From Rhodobacteraceae bacterium UBA6141 (GTDB lineage: Bacteria; Pseudomonadota; Alphaproteobacteria; Rhodobacterales; Rhodobacteraceae): DNA of 64,000 nucleotides. Made by a program: the position numbers and the translations under genes. Positions within the stretch are counted from its first letter, which is position 1, and each line of letters opens with the position of its first letter. The notes beneath the pieces were generated by a model. That model had not been told where the DNA came from and searched no databases. It saw nothing but the letters and a program-made list of their open reading frames with translations. The DNA is taken from NCBI GenBank assembly GCA_002423245.1, contig DIVD01000024.1, positions 31,181-95,180 of the forward strand, read 5' to 3'. Positions 52,398 to 61,414 of the stretch are shown here, piece by piece.

Positions 52398-53329
52398 CGG
52401 CGCGGGCTGCCCTGGCGCTGATGGCGGGGCTGCTGATGGCGGGGTGGGCGGGCGCCGGGCTGGCGCAGGAGCTGCGGGCCGTGCCGCGGCCCCTGCCGCG
52501 GCCCGAACTGGCCCGGGCAATGGCGAATCCGGCGGATCCGGCGGTGCGGCGGCCGAAGCCGCGGCCCGGTTCGACCGCGCTTGCGGTTGCGGCGCCCCTG
52601 GGCGCGGCGCTGCCGGGGCTGAGGCCGCGGCCGCGCCCGGTTGCCGCGCTGCGCGTCGAGGTGGTGCAGGTCTCCTCTGCCACCATCGCCTTCGCGCCGA
52701 TGACGCCAAGGCCCGCGCCCCGGCCCGACAACCTGCCGCGCCGGGCGGCGGTTGCGGCGGCGGGATTTCGCACCCAGCCGGTGCCCGAGGCGCTGACCGG
52801 GCGCAAGGGCTCGGTCTGCGGCAACGCGGCGATCCGCGGCACCACGATCCCGCCGATCCGCGCGCAGGTGCAGGGCTGCGGGTTGCAGGACGGGGTGATG
52901 GTCACCTCGGTCTCGGGGGTGAGGCTGTCGCAGCCCGCGACCATCGACTGCGCCACCGCCACCGCGCTGAACACCTGGGTGGAGCGGGGGGTGAAACCGG
53001 CCGTGGGGCGGCTGGGAGGCGGCGTCGCGGCATTGCAGGTGGCGGGGCATTACACCTGCCGGCCGCGCAACAACCAGCGCGGCGCCAAGGTTTCAGAACA
53101 TGGCCGCGGCAAGGCGATCGACATTTCGGCGATCACCCTGGCAAACGGCGTGTCGATCAGCGTGCTGAAGGGCTGGAACGAGCGCCAGCACGGCCAGATC
53201 CTGAAGGGGGTGCACAAGGCGGCCTGCGGGCCGTTCGGCACGGTGCTGGGGCCGAACGCGGACGGATTTCACCGCGACCACCTGCATCTGGATACGGCGG
53301 CCGCGCGCAACGGCGCGTATTGCCGCTAG
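52394..53329 (+). CDS. Extensin-like C-terminal domain protein (secreted)
   Basis: 311 residues. Signal peptide (ALALMAGLLMAGWAGAGLAQ), a Pro/Arg/Ala-rich spacer (to about 125), then the extensin-like domain: CGNAAIRGTTIPPI, SQPATIDCATATALNTW, HGRGKAIDISAI and GFHRDHLHLDTA. The His/Asp pattern is that of a metallopeptidase-like fold, so a cell-wall role is plausible but unproven. ATG overlaps the tyrC stop (ATGA). Shares CTAG as stop with the convergent DUF2125 gene. Confidence 0.85.
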   Translation: MTARAALALMAGLLMAGWAGAGLAQELRAVPRPLPRPELARAMANPADPAVRRPKPRPGSTALAVAAPLGAALPGLRPRPRPVAALRVEVVQVSSATIAFAPMTPRPAPRPDNLPRRAAVAAAGFRTQPVPEALTGRKGSVCGNAAIRGTTIPPIRAQVQGCGLQDGVMVTSVSGVRLSQPATIDCATATALNTWVERGVKPAVGRLGGGVAALQVAGHYTCRPRNNQRGAKVSEHGRGKAIDISAITLANGVSISVLKGWNERQHGQILKGVHKAACGPFGTVLGPNADGFHRDHLHLDTAAARNGAYCR

Positions 53330-54315
53330 ATCCGGGGCGCGCGGCCGATGGGCAGGGCGCCAAGCGTGATCCAGCCGCCCGACAGCACCAGCGGCACCCG
53401 CAGGTCGCCCTCGGCGCTGCCCGAGGCCTCGGCGATCTTTTCCAGCGCGGCGGCATAGGTCGGCGCAAGCTCCGGCGGCACGAGGCCCGCGGCCACCGCC
53501 AGCGCCAGAACCTTGCGCCACTGCCGGGCGTCGATCTCGACGCGGCCCTGCAGGCGCCCGTCCGCGCCGCGCTCCAGCAGGCCGCCGGCGCGCAGGCTCG
53601 CCTCGCCCCACCGCAGCGAAACCTCTTGCAGGTCAAGCGCCTGCGGGACCGGCGGCGCGGCGCCCGCGTGGCGGTCCAGCGGCCGGTCCAGCGTCAGCCT
53701 GCCATCGAGCCGCAGCCAGTCGAGCCGGTCCGGCTGCGTGGCCTCGGGGTCTGCCACCGCGCGCAGCGCGGGCGAGAGGGTCAGCCCCAGCAGTTCCGCG
53801 CCGATATGGTGGACGCGGCGGGCGGCATCCGTCGCCGCGCTTGCCAGCCGCGCCTCTGTCAGCGCGATGCTGCGGCCCGCCCCGGCGTCGAGCGCCAGAT
53901 CCCGCGCGACGAACACCGCGCGGTCCAGCGGCAGGGCGCCGCTGGCGCCCAGCACGGCAGAGGCGCGCATGTCGGCGCTGGTGATCGCCAGCGGCAGGCC
54001 CGCCAGCGTCAGCCGCTGGTCATGCGGCCAGACCGCGATCACGTGGCCGGGGCGGTAGGCGAGCATGAACAGTTGCACGAAGGGCGCAGTCCAGCGCAGC
54101 GTGCCATCGGCGCTTTGCAGCGCCACGGGTTCCACCGTCAGGTCGAACCGGCTGGGAAAGCCGCGCAGGGTGATCGCCGCCGGGCCGGCCAGCCCCTGCG
54201 CCTGAAGGTCCGCCAGCGCGGCCTCGGCCCCGCGCCGCATCGCCATGGACCCGGCCACCCAGTAGCCGCCGTAGAGCACGGCCGCCGCCGTCGTGATCCA
54301 GAGAAGCGCGCGCAT
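53326..54315 (-). CDS. DUF2125 envelope protein
   Basis: 329 residues. An N-terminal signal anchor (LLWITTAAAVLYGGYWVAGS), then a beta-rich periplasmic domain with RGFPSRFDLTVEPVALQS and RPGHVIAVWPHDQ, typical of DUF2125 in alphaproteobacteria. Function unknown; the fold resembles AsmA-like envelope proteins in general shape. Overlaps the convergent extensin gene by four bases. Confidence 0.85.
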   Translation of the reverse strand: MRALLWITTAAAVLYGGYWVAGSMAMRRGAEAALADLQAQGLAGPAAITLRGFPSRFDLTVEPVALQSADGTLRWTAPFVQLFMLAYRPGHVIAVWPHDQRLTLAGLPLAITSADMRASAVLGASGALPLDRAVFVARDLALDAGAGRSIALTEARLASAATDAARRVHHIGAELLGLTLSPALRAVADPEATQPDRLDWLRLDGRLTLDRPLDRHAGAAPPVPQALDLQEVSLRWGEASLRAGGLLERGADGRLQGRVEIDARQWRKVLALAVAAGLVPPELAPTYAAALEKIAEASGSAEGDLRVPLVLSGGWITLGALPIGRAPRI

Positions 54316-54392
54316 GCCGTGGGGGCCTTTCCCGAGCCGTTCCGCCGGTGTTTACAGAAGGCACGGCGCGACGGCCAGAGCGGAGGCATCAC

Positions 54393-54920
54393 ATGTGGGT
54401 ATTTGGCTATGGCTCGCTGATCTGGCAGCCGGATTTCCCGGTCGCCGAGGCGGTGCCCGCGCTGCTGGAGGGCTGGCACCGCAGCTTCTGCATGCGCTCG
54501 ATCCACCATCGCGGCAGCGAGGCGGAACCGGGGCTGGTGCTGGCGCTGGATGCGGCGGCGGGGGCCGCGTGCCTTGGCGTCGCCTTCCGGGTGGCGCCGG
54601 GGGCCGAGGCGGCGACGCTGGCCGCGCTGCGCGAGCGCGAGCTGATCAGCTCGGCCTATCTCGAGCGCGTGCTGGAGGTGGCGCTGACCGACGGGCGCCG
54701 CGTCGAGGCGCTGGCCTATGTGATCGACCCCGGGCATGTGCAGTATTGCGGCGGCCTGCCGCTGGAGGAACAGGCGCAGGTCATCGCGCGCGCCGTCGGC
54801 GGGCGCGGGCCGAACCGCGACTATCTGTGGAACACCGCCGCGCATCTGGACGGGCTTGGCCTTGGCGATCCGGATCTCGACTGGCTGGCGGCGCGGGTGC
54901 GGGCGCTTGCGCAACGCTGA
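54393..54920 (+). CDS. chaC: Gamma-glutamylcyclotransferase, ChaC family
   Basis: 175 residues. WVFGYGSLIWQPDF at the N-terminus, CLGVAFRV, and the catalytic glutamate in RERELISSAYL; YVIDPGHVQYCG and GRGPNRDYLWN near the C-terminus. Degrades glutathione to 5-oxoproline and Cys-Gly in the cytosol. ATG at 54393 is six bases after GGAGG. Divergent from the DUF2125 gene. Confidence 0.92.
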   Translation: MWVFGYGSLIWQPDFPVAEAVPALLEGWHRSFCMRSIHHRGSEAEPGLVLALDAAAGAACLGVAFRVAPGAEAATLAALRERELISSAYLERVLEVALTDGRRVEALAYVIDPGHVQYCGGLPLEEQAQVIARAVGGRGPNRDYLWNTAAHLDGLGLGDPDLDWLAARVRALAQR

Positions 54921-55031
54921 CGGCTGCGGCAATGCTGCACTGCCGATAACGGTTGGCAGGGGCAGCGCCGGACCCTATTGTCGGGGCAAGGCAGACAGTT
55001 GTCGGGCCAGGGCAGAGTGGCGGGAGACCTC

Positions 55032-56276
55032 ATGCAAGAGCCCCAGATCGAACGGGCCCCGCAGGGCAGGGGCCCGAAGGACCGGATCCTGAAACAGCCA
55101 GAGCCGTCCTTCTCGCAGCCGGTGCGGCAGGCGGTGCTGATGCTGATCGTGACCGGGCTGGTCTGCGCCGGCGCCTATCTTGCCTATTCCTCGATCGCCT
55201 CGATCTTCCTGTCGAACCCCTGGCTGAACGGGCTGATCATCGGGGTATTCGTGCTGGGGATCCTCACCTGTTTCTGGCAGGTCTGGGTGCTGGCGCAATC
55301 GGTCAGCTGGATCGAGGGCTTCGCCGCCGGCAATCCGGGGCATGACCTTGCCGCGCCGCCGCGGCTGCTGGCCCCGCTCGCGGCGCTGCTGCGGGCGCGG
55401 GGCATCCGGGGGCAGATTTCCGACTCTTCGGCCCGCTCGATGCTGGACTCGGTCGAGGCGCGGATCGAGGAGGCGCGGGACATCACCCGCTATCTTGGCA
55501 ACCTGTTGATCTTCCTTGGCCTTCTGGGCACGTTCTATGGCCTCGCGATCACCGTTCCGGCGGTGGTGGACACCATCCGCTCGCTGGCGCCGCAGGCGGG
55601 CGAAAGCAGCATGGCGGTGTTCGACAAGCTGATGAGCGGGCTGGAATCGCAGCTTGGCGGCATGGGCACGGCGTTCTCGTCCTCGCTGCTGGGGCTGGCG
55701 GGCTCGCTGGTCATCGGCCTTCTGGAGCTGTTCGCCGGGCACGGGCAGAACCGGTTCTACCGCGAACTGGAGGAATGGCTGTCCTCGATCACCCGGCTGA
55801 GCTTTGCGGGCGGCGAGGGCGAGGGGGCCACGGATCAGGCCTCGATTGCCGCGATGATGGACCATATGGCCGGGCAGATGGAAGTTCTGCAGACGCTGGT
55901 CGCGCAATCCGAAGGCGAGCGCAGCGCGGTGGATGAACGGCTGTCGATGCTGGCCGGGTCCGTCGAGCGGCTGGTGCGGCACATGGAAGGCGGGGTGGGC
56001 ACGGCGGCCGCGCTGGACCGGATCGCCGAGGCGCAGGAGCGGATCATCGCGGCGCTGGAGGCGAAGGCGGCCGACGGCCTTGCCCCCGATGCCGAAAGCC
56101 GGATGCGGCTGCGCTCGATCGACGTGCAGATGCTGCGGCTGCTGGAGGAAGTCTCGGCGGGGCGGCAGGAATCCATCGGCGAGTTGCGCGGCGATCTTGC
56201 GGCGCTGACCCGTGCGGTGCGCGGGCTGGCGGACCCGGCGCGTGTCATCGGCCCCTCGCCTGGACGGAGGGGCTGA
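55032..56276 (+). CDS. MotA/TolQ/ExbB-like proton-channel protein
   Basis: 414 residues. Four membrane segments at about 32-54, 66-88, 155-177 and 212-236; the last two carry the MotA/ExbB signature (LLIFLGLLGTFYGLAI, GMGTAFSSSLLGLAGSLVIG). The C-terminal 175 residues are cytoplasmic, charged and helical, longer than in ExbB. ATG at 55032 follows GGGAG. One base separates its stop from the MotB-like gene, so the two form one stator complex that couples proton flow to mechanical work. Target unknown. Confidence 0.88.
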   Translation: MQEPQIERAPQGRGPKDRILKQPEPSFSQPVRQAVLMLIVTGLVCAGAYLAYSSIASIFLSNPWLNGLIIGVFVLGILTCFWQVWVLAQSVSWIEGFAAGNPGHDLAAPPRLLAPLAALLRARGIRGQISDSSARSMLDSVEARIEEARDITRYLGNLLIFLGLLGTFYGLAITVPAVVDTIRSLAPQAGESSMAVFDKLMSGLESQLGGMGTAFSSSLLGLAGSLVIGLLELFAGHGQNRFYRELEEWLSSITRLSFAGGEGEGATDQASIAAMMDHMAGQMEVLQTLVAQSEGERSAVDERLSMLAGSVERLVRHMEGGVGTAAALDRIAEAQERIIAALEAKAADGLAPDAESRMRLRSIDVQMLRLLEEVSAGRQESIGELRGDLAALTRAVRGLADPARVIGPSPGRRG

Positions 56277-56277
56277 G

Positions 56278-57885
56278 ATGGCCCTGTCGCGCCGCAGCGC
56301 ACGGGGGCCGTCGAACATCTGGCCCGGCTTCGTCGATGCGGTGACGACGCTGCTGATGGTGCTGATGTTCATCCTGACGATCTTTACCGTCGTGCAATCG
56401 GTGCTGCGCGAGCAGATCAGCAGCCAGACAACGGAACTCGATGAACTGTCGGCGCAGGTTGCCGGGCTGGCCGACGCGCTGGGGCTGGAGCGCGGCCGGG
56501 TCGCGGAACTGGAGGCGGGGCTGGCGGCGGCGGGGGCGGCGGCGGCGGCGCAGGAACGCCTGATCGCCACGCTGCGCGGGCAAGTGGCGGAGCGCACGGC
56601 AGAGCTTGGCGCGGCGGAGACGCGGATCACCAGTTTCGAGGCGCAGGTGGCGGCGCTGATCGCGGACCGGGACCGCGCGGCGGCGCAGGTGGCGGAGCTG
56701 GGCGCCGAGCAGCAGCGGCTGCTGTCGGAGCAGGAGGCGCTGAACCTGGCGCTGGCGAATGCGCGCGCGGAAACCGACGCGCAGGCCGAAGCGGCGCGCC
56801 TCGCCGCCGCCCGGCGCGAGGCGCTGGAGGCGCTGATCGCCGACCTGCGCCTGCGCAACGCCAATGCCGAGGCCGCCGCCGCCGAAGCACAGGTGAAGCT
56901 GTCCGAGGCCGAGGCCGCGCGACTGGCCGATGCCGCCGCCGCCGAGGCGCTGCGCGAGCGGCTGCAGGGCGCGCAGGCGGAACTGACCGCGATGACGCTG
57001 GCGCTGGAGGAACAGCGGCAGCGCGCCGAGGAGACGCTGACCCTGCTGGCGGCGGCAGAGGCCGCGAAGCGCGACCTCGATCTGCAACTGGGCGAGGTGG
57101 CGGAGGCCGCCACCGAGGCGGAACGCCAGGCGGCCCTGCTGGCGGTCGCGCGCGAGGAACTGGCCCGGGAGCGCGAGGTTTCGGCGGATGGCCAGCGGCA
57201 GATCGCGCTGCTGAACGAACAGCTTGCGGCGATGCGCGGCCAGCTTGGCGCGCTGCAGGAGCTGCTCGACGCCTCGGCCGCGCGCGACAGCGAGGCGCAG
57301 GTGCAGATCGAGGCGCTTGGCGGGCAACTGAACTCTGCCCTCGCGCAGGTGGCCGCCGAACAGCGCCGCCGGGCCGAACTGGAGGAGGCGGAGCGCAAGC
57401 GGCTGGAGGCCGAGACGAAGGAGCTGGAACGCTATCGCTCGGAGTTCTTCGGGCGCCTGTCGCAACTGCTGGAAGGGCGCGAGGGGGTCCGGGTCGTCGG
57501 CGACCGGTTCGTGTTCTCCTCCGAGGTGCTGTTCCAGCCCGGCTCTGCCGATCTGGCGCCGGAAGGGCGGGCGCAGATCGCCGGCGTGGTGAAGATCCTC
57601 AACGAGGTGGCCGGGGACATCCCGCCCGAGCTGGACTGGATCATCCGGGTGGACGGGCACACCGACAATGTGCCGCTGTCGGGCCAGGGCGAGTTCCGCG
57701 ACAACTGGGAGCTGAGCCAGGCGCGGGCGCTGTCGGTGGTGCGCTACATGATCGACGGGCTGGGCTTTCCGCCGGCGCGGCTGGCGGCGACCGGCTTTGG
57801 CGAATGGCGCCCGGTGATGGAGGGCGACACGCCCGAGGCGCGGGCGGCCAACCGGCGGATCGAACTGAAGCTGACGGAACGGTGA
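56278..57885 (+). CDS. MotB-like protein: TM with proton-site Asp, long coiled coil, OmpA domain
   Basis: 535 residues. One membrane segment (17-40) with a conserved-position aspartate (WPGFVDAVTTLL, D20), equivalent to MotB D32. Residues about 45-395 are almost pure Ala/Glu/Arg/Leu heptad coiled coil. Residues 405-530 are an OmpA-like peptidoglycan-binding domain (VLFQPGSADLAPEG, VDGHTDNVPLSGQ, NWELSQARALSVV). ATG at 56278 after GGAGGGG. Partner of the preceding channel protein. MotB and ExbD lack such a coiled coil. Confidence 0.9.
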   Translation: MALSRRSARGPSNIWPGFVDAVTTLLMVLMFILTIFTVVQSVLREQISSQTTELDELSAQVAGLADALGLERGRVAELEAGLAAAGAAAAAQERLIATLRGQVAERTAELGAAETRITSFEAQVAALIADRDRAAAQVAELGAEQQRLLSEQEALNLALANARAETDAQAEAARLAAARREALEALIADLRLRNANAEAAAAEAQVKLSEAEAARLADAAAAEALRERLQGAQAELTAMTLALEEQRQRAEETLTLLAAAEAAKRDLDLQLGEVAEAATEAERQAALLAVAREELAREREVSADGQRQIALLNEQLAAMRGQLGALQELLDASAARDSEAQVQIEALGGQLNSALAQVAAEQRRRAELEEAERKRLEAETKELERYRSEFFGRLSQLLEGREGVRVVGDRFVFSSEVLFQPGSADLAPEGRAQIAGVVKILNEVAGDIPPELDWIIRVDGHTDNVPLSGQGEFRDNWELSQARALSVVRYMIDGLGFPPARLAATGFGEWRPVMEGDTPEARAANRRIELKLTER

Positions 57886-57962
57886 GGGGCTGCCGGGGGG
57901 GGGGGCGGTTCCCGCCTGCGCGTCTTCGCGTGGTGCCGCCCCTCTACCCCGTCCGCCGAAAC

Positions 57963-57991
57963 CAAACCCCCGCCAGTGCGGCGGGGGTTTG
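57963..57991. terminator. Bidirectional terminator between the stator genes and clpA
   Basis: CAAACCCCCGCC (57963-57974) pairs perfectly with GGCGGGGGTTTG (57980-57991) around AGTGC. The symmetric A- and T-tracts fit termination in both directions between convergent genes. Confidence 0.88.
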
Positions 57992-57994
57992 ATG

Positions 57995-58048
57995 TTGTCA
58001 CTCTGCGGTCACTTGTCAGTCCGCAGTCACTTGTCACTCTGCGGTCAG
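57995..58048. repeat. 18-bp tandem repeat, three units, at the clpA stop
   Basis: Units starting TTGTCA at 57995, 58013 and 58031. Read on the minus strand each unit ends a Q-V-T-A-(D/E)-stop series in the clpA frame, so the stop codon has been triplicated together with the last codons. Confidence 0.92.
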
Positions 58049-60373
58049 CAGCGGCGGCTTCTGGCCGGTGAGGCGCGGTTTCAGCGGCTCGCCCACGTCA
58101 AGGACGAGGGCATCGTCCTTGACCGTGATCCGCACCACGCCGCCCTTGGTCAGCTTGCCGAACAGCAGCTCTTCCGCCAGCGGCTTCTTGATGTGCTCCT
58201 GGATCACGCGGCCAAGCGGGCGGGCGCCCATCTTGTCGTCATAGCCCTTCTCGGCCAGCCAGCCGGCGGCTTCGGGGCTCAACTCGATATGCACGTGCCG
58301 GTCGATCAGCTGCGCCTCGAGCTGCAGGACGAACTTGTCCACGACCTGCATGATGATCTCGCGCGAGAGCGGCGCGAAGCTGATCACCGCATCGAGGCGG
58401 TTGCGGAATTCGGGCGTGAAGGTGCGCTCGATCGCGGCGGTATCCTCGCCGGTGCGCCGCTCGCGGCCGAAGCCGATGGCGGCCTTCGCCATGTCCGAGG
58501 CGCCGGCGTTCGAGGTCATGATCAGGATCACGTTGCGGAAATCCACCGTCCGGCCGTTATGGTCGGTCAGCTTGCCGTGGTCCATCACCTGCAGCAGGAT
58601 GTTGTAGACATCCGGGTGCGCCTTTTCCATTTCGTCCAGCAGCAGCACGCAATGCGGATGCTGGTCCACACCGTCGGTCAGCATCCCGCCCTGATCGAAG
58701 CCGACATAGCCCGGAGGCGCGCCGATCAGCCGCGAGACCGCATGTTTCTCCATGTATTCCGACATGTCGAAGCGCAGCAGTTCCACGCCGAGGCTGTCCG
58801 CCAGCTGCTTGGCGACCTCGGTCTTGCCGACGCCGGTCGGGCCGGCAAAGAGGTAGTTGCCGATCGGCTTTTCCGGCTCGCGCAGGCCGGCGCGGGCCAG
58901 CTTGATCGCCGAGGCCAGCGCCTCGATCGCCTTGTCCTGGCCGAAGACGACGCGCTTGAGCGTCTTTTCCAGATCGCGCAGCACCTCGGCATCGTCCTTG
59001 GACACCGTCTTGGGCGGGATGCGGGCGATCTTGGCCACCACGGCCTCGATCTCCTTGGCACCGATGGTCTTGCGCCGCTTGCTGTCGGCCAGCAGATGCT
59101 GGGCCGCGCCCGCCTCGTCGATCACGTCGATGGCCTTGTCGGGCAGCTTGCGGTCGTGGATGTAGCGCGCCGCCAGTTCCACCGCCGACTTGATCGCGTC
59201 CTGGGTGTAGCGGATGTCGTGGTGCTGTTCGAAATAGGGCTTGAGGCCCATCAGGATCTTGACGGTGTCATCGACCGAAGGCTCGTTCACGTCGATCTTC
59301 TGGAACCGGCGGCTGAGCGCGCGGTCCTTTTCGAAGTGCTGGCGGAACTCCTTGTAGGTGGTGGAGCCCATGCAGCGCAGCTTGCCGCCCTGAAGCGCGG
59401 GCTTCAGCAGGTTGGAGGCATCCATCGCGCCGCCCGAGGTGGCCCCGGCGCCGATCACGGTGTGGATCTCGTCGATGAACAGGATCGCGTCGGGGTGATC
59501 CTCGAGTTCCTTGACGACCGCCTTCAGCCGTTCCTCGAAATCGCCGCGATAGCGGGTGCCGGCCAGCAGCGCGCCCATGTCGAGCGAGTAGATCGTGGCG
59601 CCGGCAAGGATGTCGGGCGTCTGGCCGCGGGTGATCTTCAGCGCGAGGCCCTCGGCGATGGCGGTCTTGCCGACGCCGGGATCGCCCACCAGCAGCGGGT
59701 TGTTCTTGCGGCGGCGGCACAGCACCTGGATGCAGCGCTCCACCTCCTGTTCGCGGCCGATCAGCGGATCGACCTCGCCCTTGCGGGACTTGGCGTTGAG
59801 GTCGACGCAGTATTTCGCCAGCGCCGATTCCTTGCCCTCGCCGCTGCCCGAAGGCGCGGCGCTGCCGCTGCTGCCGGTTTCGGCCTCCTCCTCGGTCGCG
59901 CCGGTGATGGGACGGCTTTCGCCGAAGGAGGGATTCTTGGCGACGCCGTGGGCGATGAAGTTCACCGCGTCATAGCGCGTCATGTCCTGTTCCTGCAGGA
60001 AATAGGCGGCGTTGGATTCGCGTTCGGCAAAGATCGCGACCAGCACGTTGGCGCCGGTCACCTCGGTGCGGCCCGAGGATTGCACATGGATCGCCGCGCG
60101 CTGGATCACGCGCTGGAACGCGGCGGTCGGCACGGCCTCGGACCCTTCGACATCGGTGACGAGGGTGGAAAGGTCATCGTCGATGAACTCCACCAGCGTG
60201 CGGCGCAGATCGTCGAGATCGACGTTGCAGGCCCGCATCACCTTGCCGGCATCGGGCTCGTCGATCAGCGACAGGAGGAGGTGTTCAAGCGTCGCAAGCT
60301 CGTGCCGGCGTGCATTGGCAAGCGCCAGGGCGGCATGGATGGCCTGTTCGAGTGTGTTCGAAAACGACGGCAC
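58034..60373 (-). CDS. clpA: ATP-dependent Clp protease, ATPase subunit ClpA
   Basis: 779 residues. N-domain (1-145), two AAA+ modules with Walker A GDPGVGKTAIAEG and GPTGVGKTEVAKQ, and the ClpP-docking IGF loop in AAIGFGRERR. Unfolds proteins for ClpP, including N-degron substrates through ClpS. GTG at 60373 follows AAAGGAG. clpS, often just upstream, is not found in the adjacent 213 bp, which show no gene. Confidence 0.96.
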   Translation of the reverse strand: MPSFSNTLEQAIHAALALANARRHELATLEHLLLSLIDEPDAGKVMRACNVDLDDLRRTLVEFIDDDLSTLVTDVEGSEAVPTAAFQRVIQRAAIHVQSSGRTEVTGANVLVAIFAERESNAAYFLQEQDMTRYDAVNFIAHGVAKNPSFGESRPITGATEEEAETGSSGSAAPSGSGEGKESALAKYCVDLNAKSRKGEVDPLIGREQEVERCIQVLCRRRKNNPLLVGDPGVGKTAIAEGLALKITRGQTPDILAGATIYSLDMGALLAGTRYRGDFEERLKAVVKELEDHPDAILFIDEIHTVIGAGATSGGAMDASNLLKPALQGGKLRCMGSTTYKEFRQHFEKDRALSRRFQKIDVNEPSVDDTVKILMGLKPYFEQHHDIRYTQDAIKSAVELAARYIHDRKLPDKAIDVIDEAGAAQHLLADSKRRKTIGAKEIEAVVAKIARIPPKTVSKDDAEVLRDLEKTLKRVVFGQDKAIEALASAIKLARAGLREPEKPIGNYLFAGPTGVGKTEVAKQLADSLGVELLRFDMSEYMEKHAVSRLIGAPPGYVGFDQGGMLTDGVDQHPHCVLLLDEMEKAHPDVYNILLQVMDHGKLTDHNGRTVDFRNVILIMTSNAGASDMAKAAIGFGRERRTGEDTAAIERTFTPEFRNRLDAVISFAPLSREIIMQVVDKFVLQLEAQLIDRHVHIELSPEAAGWLAEKGYDDKMGARPLGRVIQEHIKKPLAEELLFGKLTKGGVVRITVKDDALVLDVGEPLKPRLTGQKPPLLTAE

Positions 60374-60586
60374 GTGTGTGCTCCTTTCCTCAGGGCCGGA
60401 AGGGGGCAGAGCCCCGCGGGCCTTCTCCCCGCCGACCGTGGCCTCATGGTCTTAAAGTTCGGTGGAAATCGCCGCGCTTCAAGTGGTATTTCGCCGATTC
60501 CGCCCGCCGGCCTGCGCCAGAGGCAAAATGTGAACTCTTTGCCACGGTCCGGGTCCGGCTTGTTTGCCAGGGCGGCGACAAAAGCG

Positions 60587-61351
60587 TCAGAAGCGGTCCT
60601 TGGCGGCGCGGATGGCGCCGAAAACCGCGGCATCTTCTGCATCGTCCATCCCGAGCGCCGATTTCACGCCGGCATGGCCCGCACGCAGGAAGGGATTGGT
60701 TTCAAGTTCCTCGCCCAGCATCGAGGGCACGGTGGGCCGGCCTTCGGCCCGTGCCGCCTCCACAGCAGCGATGCGAGATATAAGCGCGGGATTGTCCGGT
60801 TCAATGGTGCGGGCGAAGCGGGCGTTGCCGGCGGTGTATTCGTGGCCCGAGCAGACGGCGGTTTCCGGCGGCAGCGCCGCAAGCCGGCCGAGGCTCTCCC
60901 ACATCATCGGGGCGGTGCCCTCGAACAGCCGCCCGCAGCCAAGCGCCATCAGGCTGTCGCCGGTGAAGACCATCGCGGCGGCGGGCAGGTGGTAGGCGAC
61001 ATGGCCGACGGTATGGCCCGATACGTCGATCACCGCGGCCTCGGTGCCGCACAGGGGGACGCGCTCGCCGGGGGTGACGGCGCGGTCCAGCGGCGGCAGG
61101 CGGTGCGCGTCGGCGGCGGCGCCGGTGACGCGGGCGCCGGTCGCGGCCACCAGCTCGGGCACGCCCTGGATGTGATCGGCATGGTGATGGGTCAGCAGGA
61201 TGTCGGTCAGGCGCCAGCCGCGCGCGTTCAGCGCGGCAAGGATCGGTGCCGCCTCGGGCACGTCGAAGCAGGCGGTCTCGCCGGTGCCCGCGTTGTGCAC
61301 GAGGAAGGCGTAATTGTCCGAAAGGCAGGGGATGGTGACAAGCTGCAGCAT
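60587..61351 (-). CDS. gloB: Hydroxyacylglutathione hydrolase (glyoxalase II)
   Basis: 254 residues. Metallo-beta-lactamase fold with the metal motif LTHHHADHIQG, then VSGHTVGHVAYHL, FTGDSLMALGCGRLFEG and CSGHEYTAGNARFA. Hydrolyses S-lactoylglutathione to lactate and glutathione. ATG at 61351. Divergent from a methyltransferase gene by 63 bp, a common pair in related genomes. Confidence 0.95.
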   Translation of the reverse strand: MLQLVTIPCLSDNYAFLVHNAGTGETACFDVPEAAPILAALNARGWRLTDILLTHHHADHIQGVPELVAATGARVTGAAADAHRLPPLDRAVTPGERVPLCGTEAAVIDVSGHTVGHVAYHLPAAAMVFTGDSLMALGCGRLFEGTAPMMWESLGRLAALPPETAVCSGHEYTAGNARFARTIEPDNPALISRIAAVEAARAEGRPTVPSMLGEELETNPFLRAGHAGVKSALGMDDAEDAAVFGAIRAAKDRF

Positions 61352-61414
61352 GGCATTCCTGTGGGATCGGGCTATGGTGAGGGCCGACTTTGCCCAACGG
61401 AGCCGGCAGGCGCA

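Noticed and set aside
55032..57885. Zorya-type anti-phage system (ZorA/ZorB)
   Set aside because: The pair is MotA/MotB-like, but no zorC, zorD or zorE is present; clpA follows convergently and chaC precedes. In Zorya the long helical tail belongs to ZorA, not to the MotB-like partner.
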